Of a stretch of DNA of 25,286 nt, positions 6,934-13,856 are shown piece after piece. The translations under genes were made by a program, and so were the position numbers. The stretch comes from a virus. Position 1 is the stretch's first letter. The number at the start of each line of letters is the position of its first letter. The stretch lies in IMG/VR virus record IMGVR_UViG_3300021425_002203, positions 1-25,286 of that record; one strand, 5' to 3'. Under the pieces are notes generated by a model, which was not told the DNA's origin, did no database searches, and saw nothing but the letters and a program-made list of their open reading frames with translations.

Positions 6934-8058
6934 CTAATGACCCCTATTCATGTGAATTAATTCTATTGCTTCCGACCACTTATATTTTACCAGATTTATG
7001 TTGAAGTTCCTTGATACTATTGTGTGGTTGTTTTTTCTTTCTTCTTCACGAACCTCTGGGTCAAGGAGTTGCTTAAAATTTTTAATCCAGTCCTTATTGG
7101 ACTTGGCAATTCTTCCGACTCCAAGTTCTGCAAGATCTCTGTATTCTTTCGTATCTGAGGCGACAAAGGGTATACCAGATAACGCATATTCTAATCCCTT
7201 CAAATTACTCTTTGCTTCATTAAATTCACTTTTTACTAGGGGGACAATTCCTATGTCTATTGGAGTAAAAACATTAGCATAGAATTGTGGCCTTGCTCCT
7301 GTATATTTACTCATATTGCTTGGATCAATTCCTAGAATCTCTGCTGCCCAATTAGGTTTATCCAACATAATTCCTGTGTGATGAAACTTTAATCCATAAG
7401 AATCTACCATTGTTTTTACTGGACCGCTGACAGTCCTGATATCTTCTACTCTCCACATCATTATTCCAACCCATCCAATAGTTGGCTTGTCTTTAGCAAA
7501 GTCCATTCTATAAATAAATGTGTTTGGATCTAATGAATTTGGAACTCTATAAACATTGTCATTGTATTGCTTCATTCTATTTTCCAGGAATTTTGTGCTA
7601 GCAATAATTCCATCGGCAACAGAATATGTATCGATTAGATGCTTTCTATTGTTTGTGGGATTAGTTTCTGGATCTGTTGTTCTGAAAGCAAGATTATCTT
7701 CTGGCAATTTTTCAAAGTGGTCATCGGTATCAATAATGATAGTTTGACCATATGATTTTGCTAACTCAATATACTTTACTGCTTCCTTATACATGAATAA
7801 CTTAAGAACAACTACATCTAACTTTTCAAATCCATAGTCATAGTTTTTTATCGGCCCCCTATCCTTTGCCCTGAGCCTTTCATATGGCCTAACAGCAACA
7901 AAACCCTCCCCATCTTTCCATCCTGCCTCGCCTACCATAACTTGGTGACCAATAGTGGAAAGATGGTGACCAGGGAGCATCATTCTAATGTTAGTGCATC
8001 CACCAGGCTGGGCTTCTCTATGGTCGCCCCAATCTGTAGAAAGAAATCCTATTCTCAT
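6934..8058 (-). CDS. GT4-type (GT-B fold) glycosyltransferase
   Basis: A 374-residue glycosyltransferase of the GT-B fold. The N-terminal domain has MRIGFLSTDWGDH with a glycine-rich PGGCTN acceptor loop near residue 20. The C-terminal domain starts near PTIGWVGIM (about 190) and ends with FNEAKSNLKGLEYALSGIPFVAS (about 285-307). That stretch is the E-x7-E-like donor-phosphate motif of GT4 enzymes, with K and E in the expected positions. These enzymes use a nucleotide sugar with retention. The start is the ATG at 8058 with GGAG upstream. It lies between the lysin and a Cys4 protein, apart from the GDP-sugar genes at the left end, so it may add a different sugar. It could glycosylate a virion protein or cell-surface polymer. 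Confidence 0.85.
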   Translation of the reverse strand: MRIGFLSTDWGDHREAQPGGCTNIRMMLPGHHLSTIGHQVMVGEAGWKDGEGFVAVRPYERLRAKDRGPIKNYDYGFEKLDVVVLKLFMYKEAVKYIELAKSYGQTIIIDTDDHFEKLPEDNLAFRTTDPETNPTNNRKHLIDTYSVADGIIASTKFLENRMKQYNDNVYRVPNSLDPNTFIYRMDFAKDKPTIGWVGIMMWRVEDIRTVSGPVKTMVDSYGLKFHHTGIMLDKPNWAAEILGIDPSNMSKYTGARPQFYANVFTPIDIGIVPLVKSEFNEAKSNLKGLEYALSGIPFVASDTKEYRDLAELGVGRIAKSNKDWIKNFKQLLDPEVREEERKNNHTIVSRNFNINLVKYKWSEAIELIHMNRGH

Positions 8059-8068
8059 TTATTCTCCA

Positions 8069-8602
8069 TTAACAAGGGTATTGTGCGTAGTAACGCTGAT
8101 ATGGCTCTACAATCCAATTATATAACTGCCACTCAGACCACATTCCATAGTTTGTAAAATTAAATTCGTTGTGATCACCCATTCCCCAAGGCTGCCAGTT
8201 TTTGCCGCCATCGCTTAATTGGTAGGCGATCTTGGCATTGTATACTGGGGTCAGAAGCATCTGTGTATTCCACCACGGCTTACCTCCCCAACTTGGACGA
8301 TTAAACTGAAACAGTCCATGGTCTACACCACTTGAAATCTGTGTGGGCTTTCCGTTGCTTTCACGCATAGCAATTGCCCATGCCTCACGAATATTATGCC
8401 CTCTAAAGCCAGCCTCATGCAGCCACTTATAAAGTTGATTATTGCATTGTACGCGAGGTAACCTTTGATTTTTCTTCTGTCTTTTCTCAAATTTAGCATA
8501 TTCGACAGCATTCACCTTGGGTGTTTGAAGATGGTCTGGAGGAGATGTTGAGGGAAATACTGACATGACAAAAGACATAATTCCTGCAATAACAACATTC
8601 AT
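8069..8602 (-). CDS. Secreted lysozyme-like transglycosylase (candidate endolysin or virion lysin)
   Basis: A 177-residue protein with a hydrophobic N-terminus (VVIAGIMSFVMSVF, about 3-16) that could be a signal or anchor, then a linker and a lytic transglycosylase/goose-lysozyme-like core. The likely catalytic glutamate is E81 in AIAMRESNGKP, followed by VDHGLFQFN (G-L-x-Q, the second family motif) and WGGKPWW. The overall order resembles actinobacterial resuscitation-type and phage SLT domains, which cut peptidoglycan between MurNAc and GlcNAc. The start overlaps the thermonuclease stop as TAATG. No holin-like gene is recognisable in the window, so export may depend on its own N-terminal segment, or the enzyme may be virion-associated. 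Confidence 0.75.
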   Translation of the reverse strand: MNVVIAGIMSFVMSVFPSTSPPDHLQTPKVNAVEYAKFEKRQKKNQRLPRVQCNNQLYKWLHEAGFRGHNIREAWAIAMRESNGKPTQISSGVDHGLFQFNRPSWGGKPWWNTQMLLTPVYNAKIAYQLSDGGKNWQPWGMGDHNEFNFTNYGMWSEWQLYNWIVEPYQRYYAQYPC

Positions 8603-8925
8603 TACTTATATTCCTTTGCTAGATTATTTTCTAGAAGAATCTTGTTTAAACTTTTCAGTTCATCTGGTCTATAAATTTCTCCAAGAACTCTACCATATTT
8701 ATCGGTACTATCCAAAGAAGTTTTAACAACAACATTGCTTCCTACGGGAATTGTTTGTTTAACAAACTCTGTTGCCTTTTTACCTTCATCACTAAATCGT
8801 TCAGGCGTATCAATATAAGCAAGACGTATTCTTTTTGTCACCCAGATATGAAATCCAAGGTCTATGTTTAAATCAACGGTGTCCCCATCAACAATATTTA
8901 CTACGGTAGCGTTATATTGATACAT
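8602..8925 (-). CDS. Staphylococcal nuclease-like (SNase) thermonuclease
   Basis: A 107-residue SNase-fold protein. Residues matching the Ca-dependent active site are present: D13 and D15 in IVDGDTV, R34 in KRIRLAYIDTPE, D39 and E42 in the same stretch, and R79 in KYGR. The family cleaves DNA and RNA phosphodiesters. No signal peptide is visible, so it would act in the cytoplasm or be carried otherwise. It is short for the family but covers the whole beta-barrel core. The start overlaps the previous stop (TAATG). Possible roles are host DNA degradation for precursors or removal of competing nucleic acid. Confidence 0.88.
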   Translation of the reverse strand: MYQYNATVVNIVDGDTVDLNIDLGFHIWVTKRIRLAYIDTPERFSDEGKKATEFVKQTIPVGSNVVVKTSLDSTDKYGRVLGEIYRPDELKSLNKILLENNLAKEYK

Positions 8926-9311
8926 TAGTACACCGACAACCTTGTTGCCTTGACATTGAACCCCGCACTTCTTTCAAGAACCATGTAATGGTAGTCAATA
9001 AGTCCAAAGTTATCTTTTAGATCTTGAATAACTTTTTCTTCTGGAAGATGTGAACATGTGTAAAGATCAAACTGAATAAGCGCAGGTTCTTCTTCGTCCC
9101 AAATATGTACAGCAATATGAGATGTTTCAATCATTACTGTACAGGTAATTCCACGGTTTCCCTCTTTTGTTACATAAGAGGCATATGGACCTTGGATGAT
9201 CTTCATATCAATTTTTTCTACTAAATTTGTCATCCAGTCAATTACTTCATCTTCGTTCGCCATCGCATTAGTAATATGACCATTAAGAAGTAGTTGATTA
9301 TGAAGTGCCAA
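8925..9311 (-). CDS. speD: S-adenosylmethionine decarboxylase proenzyme
   Basis: A 128-residue class 1B-type AdoMet decarboxylase, which supplies the aminopropyl donor for spermidine synthesis. It self-cleaves to form a pyruvoyl group from serine. The key segment is IETSHIAVHIW: the cleavage serine S64, H65, and H69, with the catalytic C86 in DLYTCS. The bacterial E-S-H is here T-S-H; I recall the same variation in cyanophage-type homologues. The start is probably TTG at 9311, directly after the lipoprotein stop; starting at the next ATG would remove the first conserved strand (LLLNGHI). No spermidine synthase or ornithine decarboxylase is present in the window. Confidence 0.88.
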   Translation of the reverse strand: MALHNQLLLNGHITNAMANEDEVIDWMTNLVEKIDMKIIQGPYASYVTKEGNRGITCTVMIETSHIAVHIWDEEEPALIQFDLYTCSHLPEEKVIQDLKDNFGLIDYHYMVLERSAGFNVKATRLSVY

Positions 9312-9704
9312 TTAAACCACCGCCAATGGACATAGATAATTTTCAGCACCTACAATTATTGCTGCTGCAAACTGAGCGCCGTTTTGATTGTTCATGCCAT
9401 TTTCTGTCAAAGCATAAGCGAGGGCTTCTACTACATCATCTTGAGATAGGCCATTTGAATAACCCTCACAAACAATGTTTCCAAGATTAATTAAATCACC
9501 AGGGGTAGCCATAGATGCATAGAGTCCGCCCTTATTTTTAACAAAATCAACATATTGTGCTACGTTAGAAACTACGCCATCGTCCTGATTAACAGGAGGT
9601 GGTGCCTGTTCTGTTATTGTTACCGTAGGAGTAGGCTCTGAATTTGCAGAACATCCTACCAAAGCCACCATAGAAATTGCGGCGGCTGCCAAAATCTTTT
9701 TCAT
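9312..9704 (-). CDS. Lipoprotein with DUF732-like domain
   Basis: A 130-residue exported lipoprotein: positively charged start, hydrophobic stretch AAAAISMVALVG, and a lipobox ending LVGC (C18) for signal peptidase II cleavage. A threonine- and proline-rich linker follows. The C-terminal domain (about 48-128) has a helical pattern with two cysteines in LGNIVCEGYSNG and ENYLCP, matching the layout of DUF732 proteins of Actinobacteria (G..vC..l..G ... yCP). The ATG at 9704 follows AGAGATATT. A cell-envelope lipoprotein expressed close to a strong promoter could block superinfection or act in lysis; function is not known. Confidence 0.75.
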   Translation of the reverse strand: MKKILAAAAISMVALVGCSANSEPTPTVTITEQAPPPVNQDDGVVSNVAQYVDFVKNKGGLYASMATPGDLINLGNIVCEGYSNGLSQDDVVEALAYALTENGMNNQNGAQFAAAIIVGAENYLCPLAVV

Positions 9705-9715
9705 AATATCTCTTT

Positions 9716-9898
9716 CTACTCAGTATAATCCCAACGAATAATCATCATAGCATAGCGAATGCCTTCACGAAACCATTTTGATCTTTCTGCATCTGTATCG
9801 GTTTCTTGAGGCCAATGCACATTATGAGCCTCTTCTAACTGGTGAGCAAATATATCTCGCCAATATTTTTGGCATTCATCATCTGTGTGCATTTCCAT
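9716..9898 (-). CDS. Small hypothetical protein, first gene after the promoter
   Basis: A 60-residue protein, predicted largely helical, rich in histidine, tryptophan and acidic residues (YWRDIFAHQLEEAHN). It is the first gene behind the promoter at 9921-9949. The ATG at 9898 (or 9892) follows AGAGATGA. No transmembrane segment or metal-site pattern is clear, although histidine and aspartate are frequent. I recognise no family. Confidence 0.6.
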   Translation of the reverse strand: MEMHTDDECQKYWRDIFAHQLEEAHNVHWPQETDTDAERSKWFREGIRYAMMIIRWDYTE

Positions 9899-9920
9899 AT
9901 TGAATCATCTCTATCATATT

Positions 9921-9949
9921 ATTATACAGGTGTATATAGGGCTTTACAA
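9921..9949 (-). promoter_or_regulatory. Sigma70-type promoter
   Basis: Reading the minus strand, TTGTAA (9949-9944) is followed by a 17-base spacer and a consensus TATAAT (9926-9921). The -35 matches four of six bases of TTGACA. It lies in a noncoding stretch, with a start expected near 9914 and the first ATG at 9898. It would drive the lipoprotein, speD, nuclease, lysin and glycosyltransferase genes. This is read from sequence only. Confidence 0.6.
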
Positions 9950-9958
9950 CATATCCTT

Positions 9959-9977
9959 TGTCTGTTTTTACCAGACA
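9959..9977 (-). repeat. Small hairpin between promoter and tRNA
   Basis: TGTCTG and CAGACA form a 6-bp stem around a 7-base A-rich loop (on the minus strand). It lies just 3' of the tRNA and 5' of the promoter. There is no following U-run on the minus strand, so it is not a convincing terminator; it may take part in tRNA 3' processing or be chance. Confidence 0.3.
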
Positions 9978-9999
9978 CCAAAATGTAAATAACGGCACG

Positions 10000-10071
10000 C
10001 TGGTCTGGTAGGATTCGAACCTACAACCCATCGGTTAACAGCCGATTGCGCTGCCATTGCGCCACAGACCA
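10000..10071 (-). tRNA. tRNA-Asn (anticodon GTT)
   Basis: A complete 72-base tRNA on the minus strand. The 7-bp acceptor stem is TGGTCTG/CAGACCA with G as discriminator, the D-stem is GCGC/GCGC, the anticodon stem is ATCGG/CCGAT with loop CTGTTAA (anticodon GTT), and the T-arm is GTAGG-TTCGAAT-CCTAC. CCA is not encoded, so it must be added by the host enzyme. Asparagine discriminator G is as expected. It follows the structured element at 10075-10175 by only three bases, and both are likely on one precursor transcript. It may support AAC-rich translation or replace a cleaved host tRNA. Confidence 0.95.
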
Positions 10072-10074
10072 AGG

Positions 10075-10175
10075 CCGATATGCCAGCGGGTAACTATACC
10101 ATCCTAAGTAACTGCACGTTTGACGCAACTCATACTGGAATCAACCGCGTAACTCAGACGTTGCTGGCATATCGG
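10075..10175 (-). ncRNA. Candidate structured RNA closed by a 13-bp perfect inverted repeat
   Basis: Positions 10075-10087 and 10163-10175 are perfect inverted repeats of 13 bases, enclosing 75 bases. Transcribed on the minus strand this gives a stable closing helix. The interior carries the hexamer AGTTAC three times and a variant AGTTGC, at about 17-24-base intervals (minus-strand starts 10154, 10130, 10113 and 10095). A short GGTA/TACC hairpin lies next to the 3' arm. It starts three bases after the stop of the head-domain gene and ends three bases before the tRNA. No long ORF on the minus strand explains it. It may be a processing element, a regulatory RNA or a 3' end stabiliser; I do not recognise a family. 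Confidence 0.5.
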
Positions 10176-10178
10176 AGT

Positions 10179-10553
10179 CTATTCTGTTATATCGAAAGCG
10201 GAGCCTTTCCACATCTTGCTAGACTGCTCACGCCTTCTCATAATTTGGTTTCTCTTAGATTCCGCCCAGGACTTACCAGAATCTCCGCCCCACAGCAACC
10301 ATGCAATAAGACCATTAGAAGGGTATCCTTCTTCTCCCTGCTTCCACCCCTTGCCCTTCTTGTCAACTTCGTGACGGCTAAAGAATGAATGCATTCTTAA
10401 CACGGTGCTCTCGCTTAGATTTTTTTTATTAGCAATATCTCTTGCGCGAGCAATGCCAACAGCGGTTCCTCCACGATTAAATTCATCTCTTAGTGCCAGA
10501 CCTCTACGAGCATTTGATGCCATAGAATCAGTCGGCTTGTACGTTTCTGCCAA
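10179..10553 (-). CDS. Head-associated small phage domain protein
   Basis: A 124-residue basic protein with a pattern I recognise from phage head regions: YKPTDSMASNARRGLALRDE, GGTAVGIARARDIANK, LRMHSFFSRHEVDKKG and LIAWLLWGGDSGKSWA. In other phages this domain appears alone or fused to prohead protease or other head proteins; its biochemical role is not established as far as I know. The start is a TTG at 10553 with GGGAG nine bases upstream; starting at the next ATG (10523) would cut the conserved N-terminal YKPT segment. It overlaps the small zinc gene by 26 bases and lies after the terminase group, consistent with head function. Confidence 0.65.
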   Translation of the reverse strand: MAETYKPTDSMASNARRGLALRDEFNRGGTAVGIARARDIANKKNLSESTVLRMHSFFSRHEVDKKGKGWKQGEEGYPSNGLIAWLLWGGDSGKSWAESKRNQIMRRREQSSKMWKGSAFDITE

Positions 10554-10683
10554 GGTTAGTAAACTCCCATCCGATCATAGATGTGTAATAGGCAAAATAA
10601 TGATTTCTACAAAGATAAAGATAACTTTTATTAACAAGACCTCTACCTATTGATTGATCTAAACAAAAATCACAGGTTGCCAT
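10528..10683 (-). CDS. Tiny zinc-finger-like protein (51 aa)
   Basis: A 51-residue ORF below usual length cut-offs that exactly fills the gap between the SpoU gene and the head-domain gene. Its ATG at 10683 begins three bases after the SpoU stop, and its TGA lies 23 bases inside the following gene. It has C4 and C7 in CDFC and C25 and H28 in CRNH, a C-x2-C ... C-x2-H arrangement that could bind one zinc ion. The aromatic segment between (YLYLCRNHYFAYY) would form a compact core. A weak AGGA lies about 15 bases upstream, so translation is probably coupled. No family recognised. Confidence 0.6.
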   Translation of the reverse strand: MATCDFCLDQSIGRGLVNKSYLYLCRNHYFAYYTSMIGWEFTNLGRNVQAD

Positions 10684-10686
10684 AAC

Positions 10687-11223
10687 TTATTGTAGCATTC
10701 CTAGTTTTGTAACATAATCGTACATTACAATACCGCTGGCTACGCTGACATTTAGGCTTCTTACGCTACCCAATTGAGGTATATAAACAACTTCGTCTGC
10801 CATATTTAACGCTAGATCGCTGACGCCCCTTTGCTCCTCACCAAAAATCATAAACGAATCTGGCCTCCACTCATAATCAGTAATAGGAACAGCACCAGGA
10901 ATGTTGTCTACTGCCACCCATTTTGCCTTACGAACATGTTTGTTTTCTAGCCAAACCTGACCAAGAAAATTAGCATACTTTAAATGAATATAATTATGAG
11001 AGCCAACCGCGCCCCTTCTATCCCATCTTTTCTTTCCTACTATCCAAGTTTCTTTTGCCATAAAAGCATTACTGTTTCTTATTCCAGAAGACTTATTTAA
11101 ATCACCAGAAATATTTTCAAATGCTGTGATGAAAGGAAGACGGCGGGTATCAAGATCCGCCTTTATTTGTTCAGTTTCCCATTCTTTATAATAATCAATG
11201 ACATTACGAGTTGTTGGCTCCAT
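10687..11223 (-). CDS. SpoU/TrmH-family RNA 2'-O-methyltransferase
   Basis: A 178-residue protein with the three SPOUT (SpoU) motifs: ENISGDLNKSSGIRNSNAF with an N..R pair near residues 37-49, FMIFGEEQRGVSD (GEE..G) near 125, and VVYIPQLGSVRSLNVSVASGIVMYD near 145-170, where SLN and the trefoil knot bind S-adenosylmethionine. The family methylates ribose 2'-OH of tRNA or rRNA; several family members modify tRNA position 18 or 34. It is single-domain, without the L30e-like RNA-binding domain of many rRNA enzymes, so it resembles TrmH or TrmL-type enzymes. The start overlaps the previous gene by 20 bases behind AGGAG. It neighbours the phage tRNA-Asn. Confidence 0.85.
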   Translation of the reverse strand: MEPTTRNVIDYYKEWETEQIKADLDTRRLPFITAFENISGDLNKSSGIRNSNAFMAKETWIVGKKRWDRRGAVGSHNYIHLKYANFLGQVWLENKHVRKAKWVAVDNIPGAVPITDYEWRPDSFMIFGEEQRGVSDLALNMADEVVYIPQLGSVRSLNVSVASGIVMYDYVTKLGMLQ

Positions 11224-11548
11224 AGTATGCTCCTGTGCTATAGATTAAATACATCATGGCTTTTTCTTCTTCTACTAAATCGTCTGAATTTATCCAGGAA
11301 TCTGATTTATCATTCAGGTAAATAAATCCAAGACCATTCTCGTCCATCATTAAATCAATGTAGCCCTTAAACCATAGACTATTTAGGAGGTCGGAGTCAA
11401 TCTTTTTCATTTCTTCTACAAGTTCTGCCTGCTCTTCATAAAATAGTGGAGTGATTCTATATAAAGGATCTCCAGCAGAATTAAATCCTGCTTCCTCTAA
11501 GTATCCTTTCCTCATCATTGCGTCAATGATCTCATCACTAAAATCCAT
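11204..11548 (-). CDS. Hypothetical protein downstream of terminase
   Basis: A 114-residue acidic protein, mainly helical by its pattern, with a short N-terminal segment MDFSDEIIDAMMRKGYLEEAGFN that resembles winged-helix or MarR-like starts in phage proteins. An internal LYRITPLFYEEQAELVEEM follows, then a more beta-like centre (GLGFIYLNDKSD). It has no cysteines or membrane segments. It is encoded three bases after the terminase stop and overlaps the SpoU start. Function unknown; position suggests packaging or head assembly. Confidence 0.6.
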   Translation of the reverse strand: MDFSDEIIDAMMRKGYLEEAGFNSAGDPLYRITPLFYEEQAELVEEMKKIDSDLLNSLWFKGYIDLMMDENGLGFIYLNDKSDSWINSDDLVEEEKAMMYLIYSTGAYYGANNS

Positions 11549-11550
11549 AA

Positions 11551-13338
11551 CTATACCATTCCTATAGAGTCTATATATTCATCTAAATTTCTTTGAGGGG
11601 CTTGAATAACATTTCGATCTTTTTCTTGTTGTTTTTTTAAATCCTCCGCCTCGTTGTCTCTGGTAAAAGACTTGTATGTATGAACCTCAATCTCTACTTC
11701 TCCAGCAGATTTTCTTGTATGTGCAATTGAATTATAAATTGAACCACATACTGCATCCGAAAGGTCTTTTGAACCTTTTCTTGGATGGTCTACCTTATCA
11801 CGAATAATTCTTAGTTGCAATAATTCATCTATGAGAAGAGAAATTTCTGGGCCGATAATTCTTTCTTCTCCTACAAGCATTGCCATATCGTCATAATGTT
11901 TTTTAGCAACAGATAGAGTTTCTGTGTCAATGCCGATCATTCTTAGTTCAGACATAATATCGTGTGAATTCCACCTATCAAAGGTGACCTTTCTGATATT
12001 AAATCCGCGAGACCTTAAATCAACAATGAACTGTTTGACTTCTGAAAAATCTACTGATTTGTCTGAGGTTGGAGTCCACCACCTAACAACATCTACAACG
12101 ACAATAGGGCTGACAACATTGTGTCCCATAAAACTTTTTATCTGCACCCACCTATCAACGTGTGACATGGCTACGGCACAATGGTCATGCTTTTGTGCAA
12201 GGTCAACGTGAACGTAATATTCTTTTTCATCTTGTGGTTGGAACCAGTCTTTAAACCTGCCACCCTCATCCACACCATTGTTTGTCTGATTGAAGCAGGC
12301 CATGATCTTCTCCCTTGATTTAAAGAAAGCATCTACGGCGTCTGGTGGCATACATGCAAATCGACCCAAAGCATCTACTGGATTGTTATAAAAAGCAATC
12401 TTAAAATCTTCTATCCTTCTTGTTGGATTAACTTCCCATGTTGGACGGCGGAGTGCAAAGACTTTAGGATATTTATATGCATTAATATGATCTTCTTCCC
12501 AGGATATTGAGAATTCATTTTCTCTTACATCGTCTAGTTCCTCGTCAAGTTTAAAAGTGTGATCTCTGATTATTGTTTCTTTGTCAGCAATTACGGAGTT
12601 GTATCTTTGCTGAATAAAGTCATTACGATATCTAGGAAAGGAGAGCAGGGCTACCTTGCCAAAGTCTGGAAACCGTGAATCAACAGAGGCTCTATACATA
12701 TCGTAGATCGCCTGACCTGTTTTAGACTGCTCATTACCACTTGTTGAACTACTACTAAATCCAGAAATCTCATCCAGAATTACACAAATTACGTTATAGC
12801 CCTCCCAAGACTCTCTTTCGGAGTGACCTGAGTAACATGTAATAGATTTGTCAAATGATATGCTCTGTGCAGTAATATTATATTTTCCTACAAACCACGG
12901 AGATCTTTCTACCCTCTTCCTTAGTTCTTTGAAGAAAACATTCTTCGCCTGCTCTGCGTTAATAGCAATGTTTAGGATGTCTATGGAGTCTCCTGGCGGC
13001 TTCCCAAAATATTTGGCGGGGTCTTTTAGGCACAGCAATAAATATACTAAATAAGTAACAGCAATAGTGGATAGATAATCCTTACCGCTTCCTTTTCCTA
13101 ACTGTAAAATTACTTCATTGCAGGTTTGTCGATATCTTTTTTCACCATCGACTTCTCCGTAAAGTTTAATTAAAGTTTCTTTTTTATAAATCTGAGTCAT
13201 TGCTTTTATTGCTTGATATTGATATTCAGAAAGCGGGGGTAGTTGTAGATATTCGTCGCTTGTCACAAACTTTTCAATAGGTACTGGCTTTTCATCAAAG
13301 TCATCTTCATTCAAGACTTCCAGAAAATCATTAAACAT
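11551..13338 (-). CDS. terL: Terminase large subunit
   Basis: A 595-residue packaging motor and nuclease. The ATPase domain has a Walker A-like QLGKGSGKD (79-87), Walker B VICVILDE (183-190; D189 with catalytic E190), and a coupling region near 220-235 (KVALLSFPR). The RNase H-like nuclease domain carries likely metal ligands D379 (YVHVDLAQKHDHCAVA), D454 (VTFDRWNS) and D525/D528 (KGSKDLSDAV). It hydrolyses ATP to pump DNA into the prohead and cuts the concatemer. The gene starts TAATG-coupled to the small-subunit gene. No frameshift or intein is seen. Whether packaging is headful or site-specific cannot be told. Confidence 0.95.
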   Translation of the reverse strand: MFNDFLEVLNEDDFDEKPVPIEKFVTSDEYLQLPPLSEYQYQAIKAMTQIYKKETLIKLYGEVDGEKRYRQTCNEVILQLGKGSGKDYLSTIAVTYLVYLLLCLKDPAKYFGKPPGDSIDILNIAINAEQAKNVFFKELRKRVERSPWFVGKYNITAQSISFDKSITCYSGHSERESWEGYNVICVILDEISGFSSSSTSGNEQSKTGQAIYDMYRASVDSRFPDFGKVALLSFPRYRNDFIQQRYNSVIADKETIIRDHTFKLDEELDDVRENEFSISWEEDHINAYKYPKVFALRRPTWEVNPTRRIEDFKIAFYNNPVDALGRFACMPPDAVDAFFKSREKIMACFNQTNNGVDEGGRFKDWFQPQDEKEYYVHVDLAQKHDHCAVAMSHVDRWVQIKSFMGHNVVSPIVVVDVVRWWTPTSDKSVDFSEVKQFIVDLRSRGFNIRKVTFDRWNSHDIMSELRMIGIDTETLSVAKKHYDDMAMLVGEERIIGPEISLLIDELLQLRIIRDKVDHPRKGSKDLSDAVCGSIYNSIAHTRKSAGEVEIEVHTYKSFTRDNEAEDLKKQQEKDRNVIQAPQRNLDEYIDSIGMV

Positions 13339-13856
13339 TAAAAGCCCTCAGCCTTACCTGTCACTTCAGATAGCCGTTTATGAACTTCTACTTTACAATG
13401 ATCGCAGTCTGCTACAACTTCTTTTAGTATTTTAACTAGTAGTTCTTGCTTTCTCTCTGTTTCAAGGATGTGATCAGCCATCTCATTATCTTCAATGACT
13501 CCAGCCTTTTGTAGCATATCAATTTGTTTTTGTTGTATGTCTGCTACTAGTTTGATTCCAGCAGTTTTCTTAGCAAGATCTCCCATTGTGTCAGACTGTT
13601 TTATAACGTCCCATCCTTCTTCTATGAGCATGGAATAATGTTTATCGGCACCCGTTAATGCTTCACGAGCACGAACTTGAATTTGCTGGTCGCTATGAAT
13701 AACGGATCGCCATTCATTTAAATAGTCAACAACGTCTACTCTTTTAAATCCAGTAACCTTTGCTATCGCAGAAGGGTTGGTCGTACCCTTGAGAAATACA
13801 TCAACGACTCTGTTGATATTTTCCCACCTATCAGCAAAATCAAGTTCCTTTGACAT
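13338..13856 (-). CDS. Probable terminase small subunit
   Basis: A 172-residue protein directly upstream of the large subunit. It has an N-terminal helix-turn-helix-like segment (about 25-50, NPSAIAKVTGFKRVDVVDYLNEW), followed by long helical and coiled-coil-prone sequence (about 80-140) suited to oligomerisation, and a short C-terminal tail. That order, DNA-binding then coiled coil, fits small terminase subunits, which recognise the packaging site and regulate the motor. Assignment rests mainly on position and the domain pattern, as small subunits diverge quickly. The ATG overlaps the previous gene by 17 bases. Confidence 0.7.
   Translation of the reverse strand: MSKELDFADRWENINRVVDVFLKGTTNPSAIAKVTGFKRVDVVDYLNEWRSVIHSDQQIQVRAREALTGADKHYSMLIEEGWDVIKQSDTMGDLAKKTAGIKLVADIQQKQIDMLQKAGVIEDNEMADHILETERKQELLVKILKEVVADCDHCKVEVHKRLSEVTGKAEGF

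Noticed and set aside
9959-9977. Intrinsic terminator after the tRNA
   Set aside because: There is a 6-bp stem but no U-run on the transcribed minus strand; listed only as a small hairpin.
10080-10388. Plus-strand ORF of 102 codons starting inside the inverted-repeat element
   Set aside because: Most of it is a mirror of the head-domain gene, the remainder is within the 101-base element, and no ribosome site precedes it.
11551-13338. Intein or frameshift in the large terminase gene
   Set aside because: The frame is continuous through all ATPase and nuclease motifs and the length is normal.
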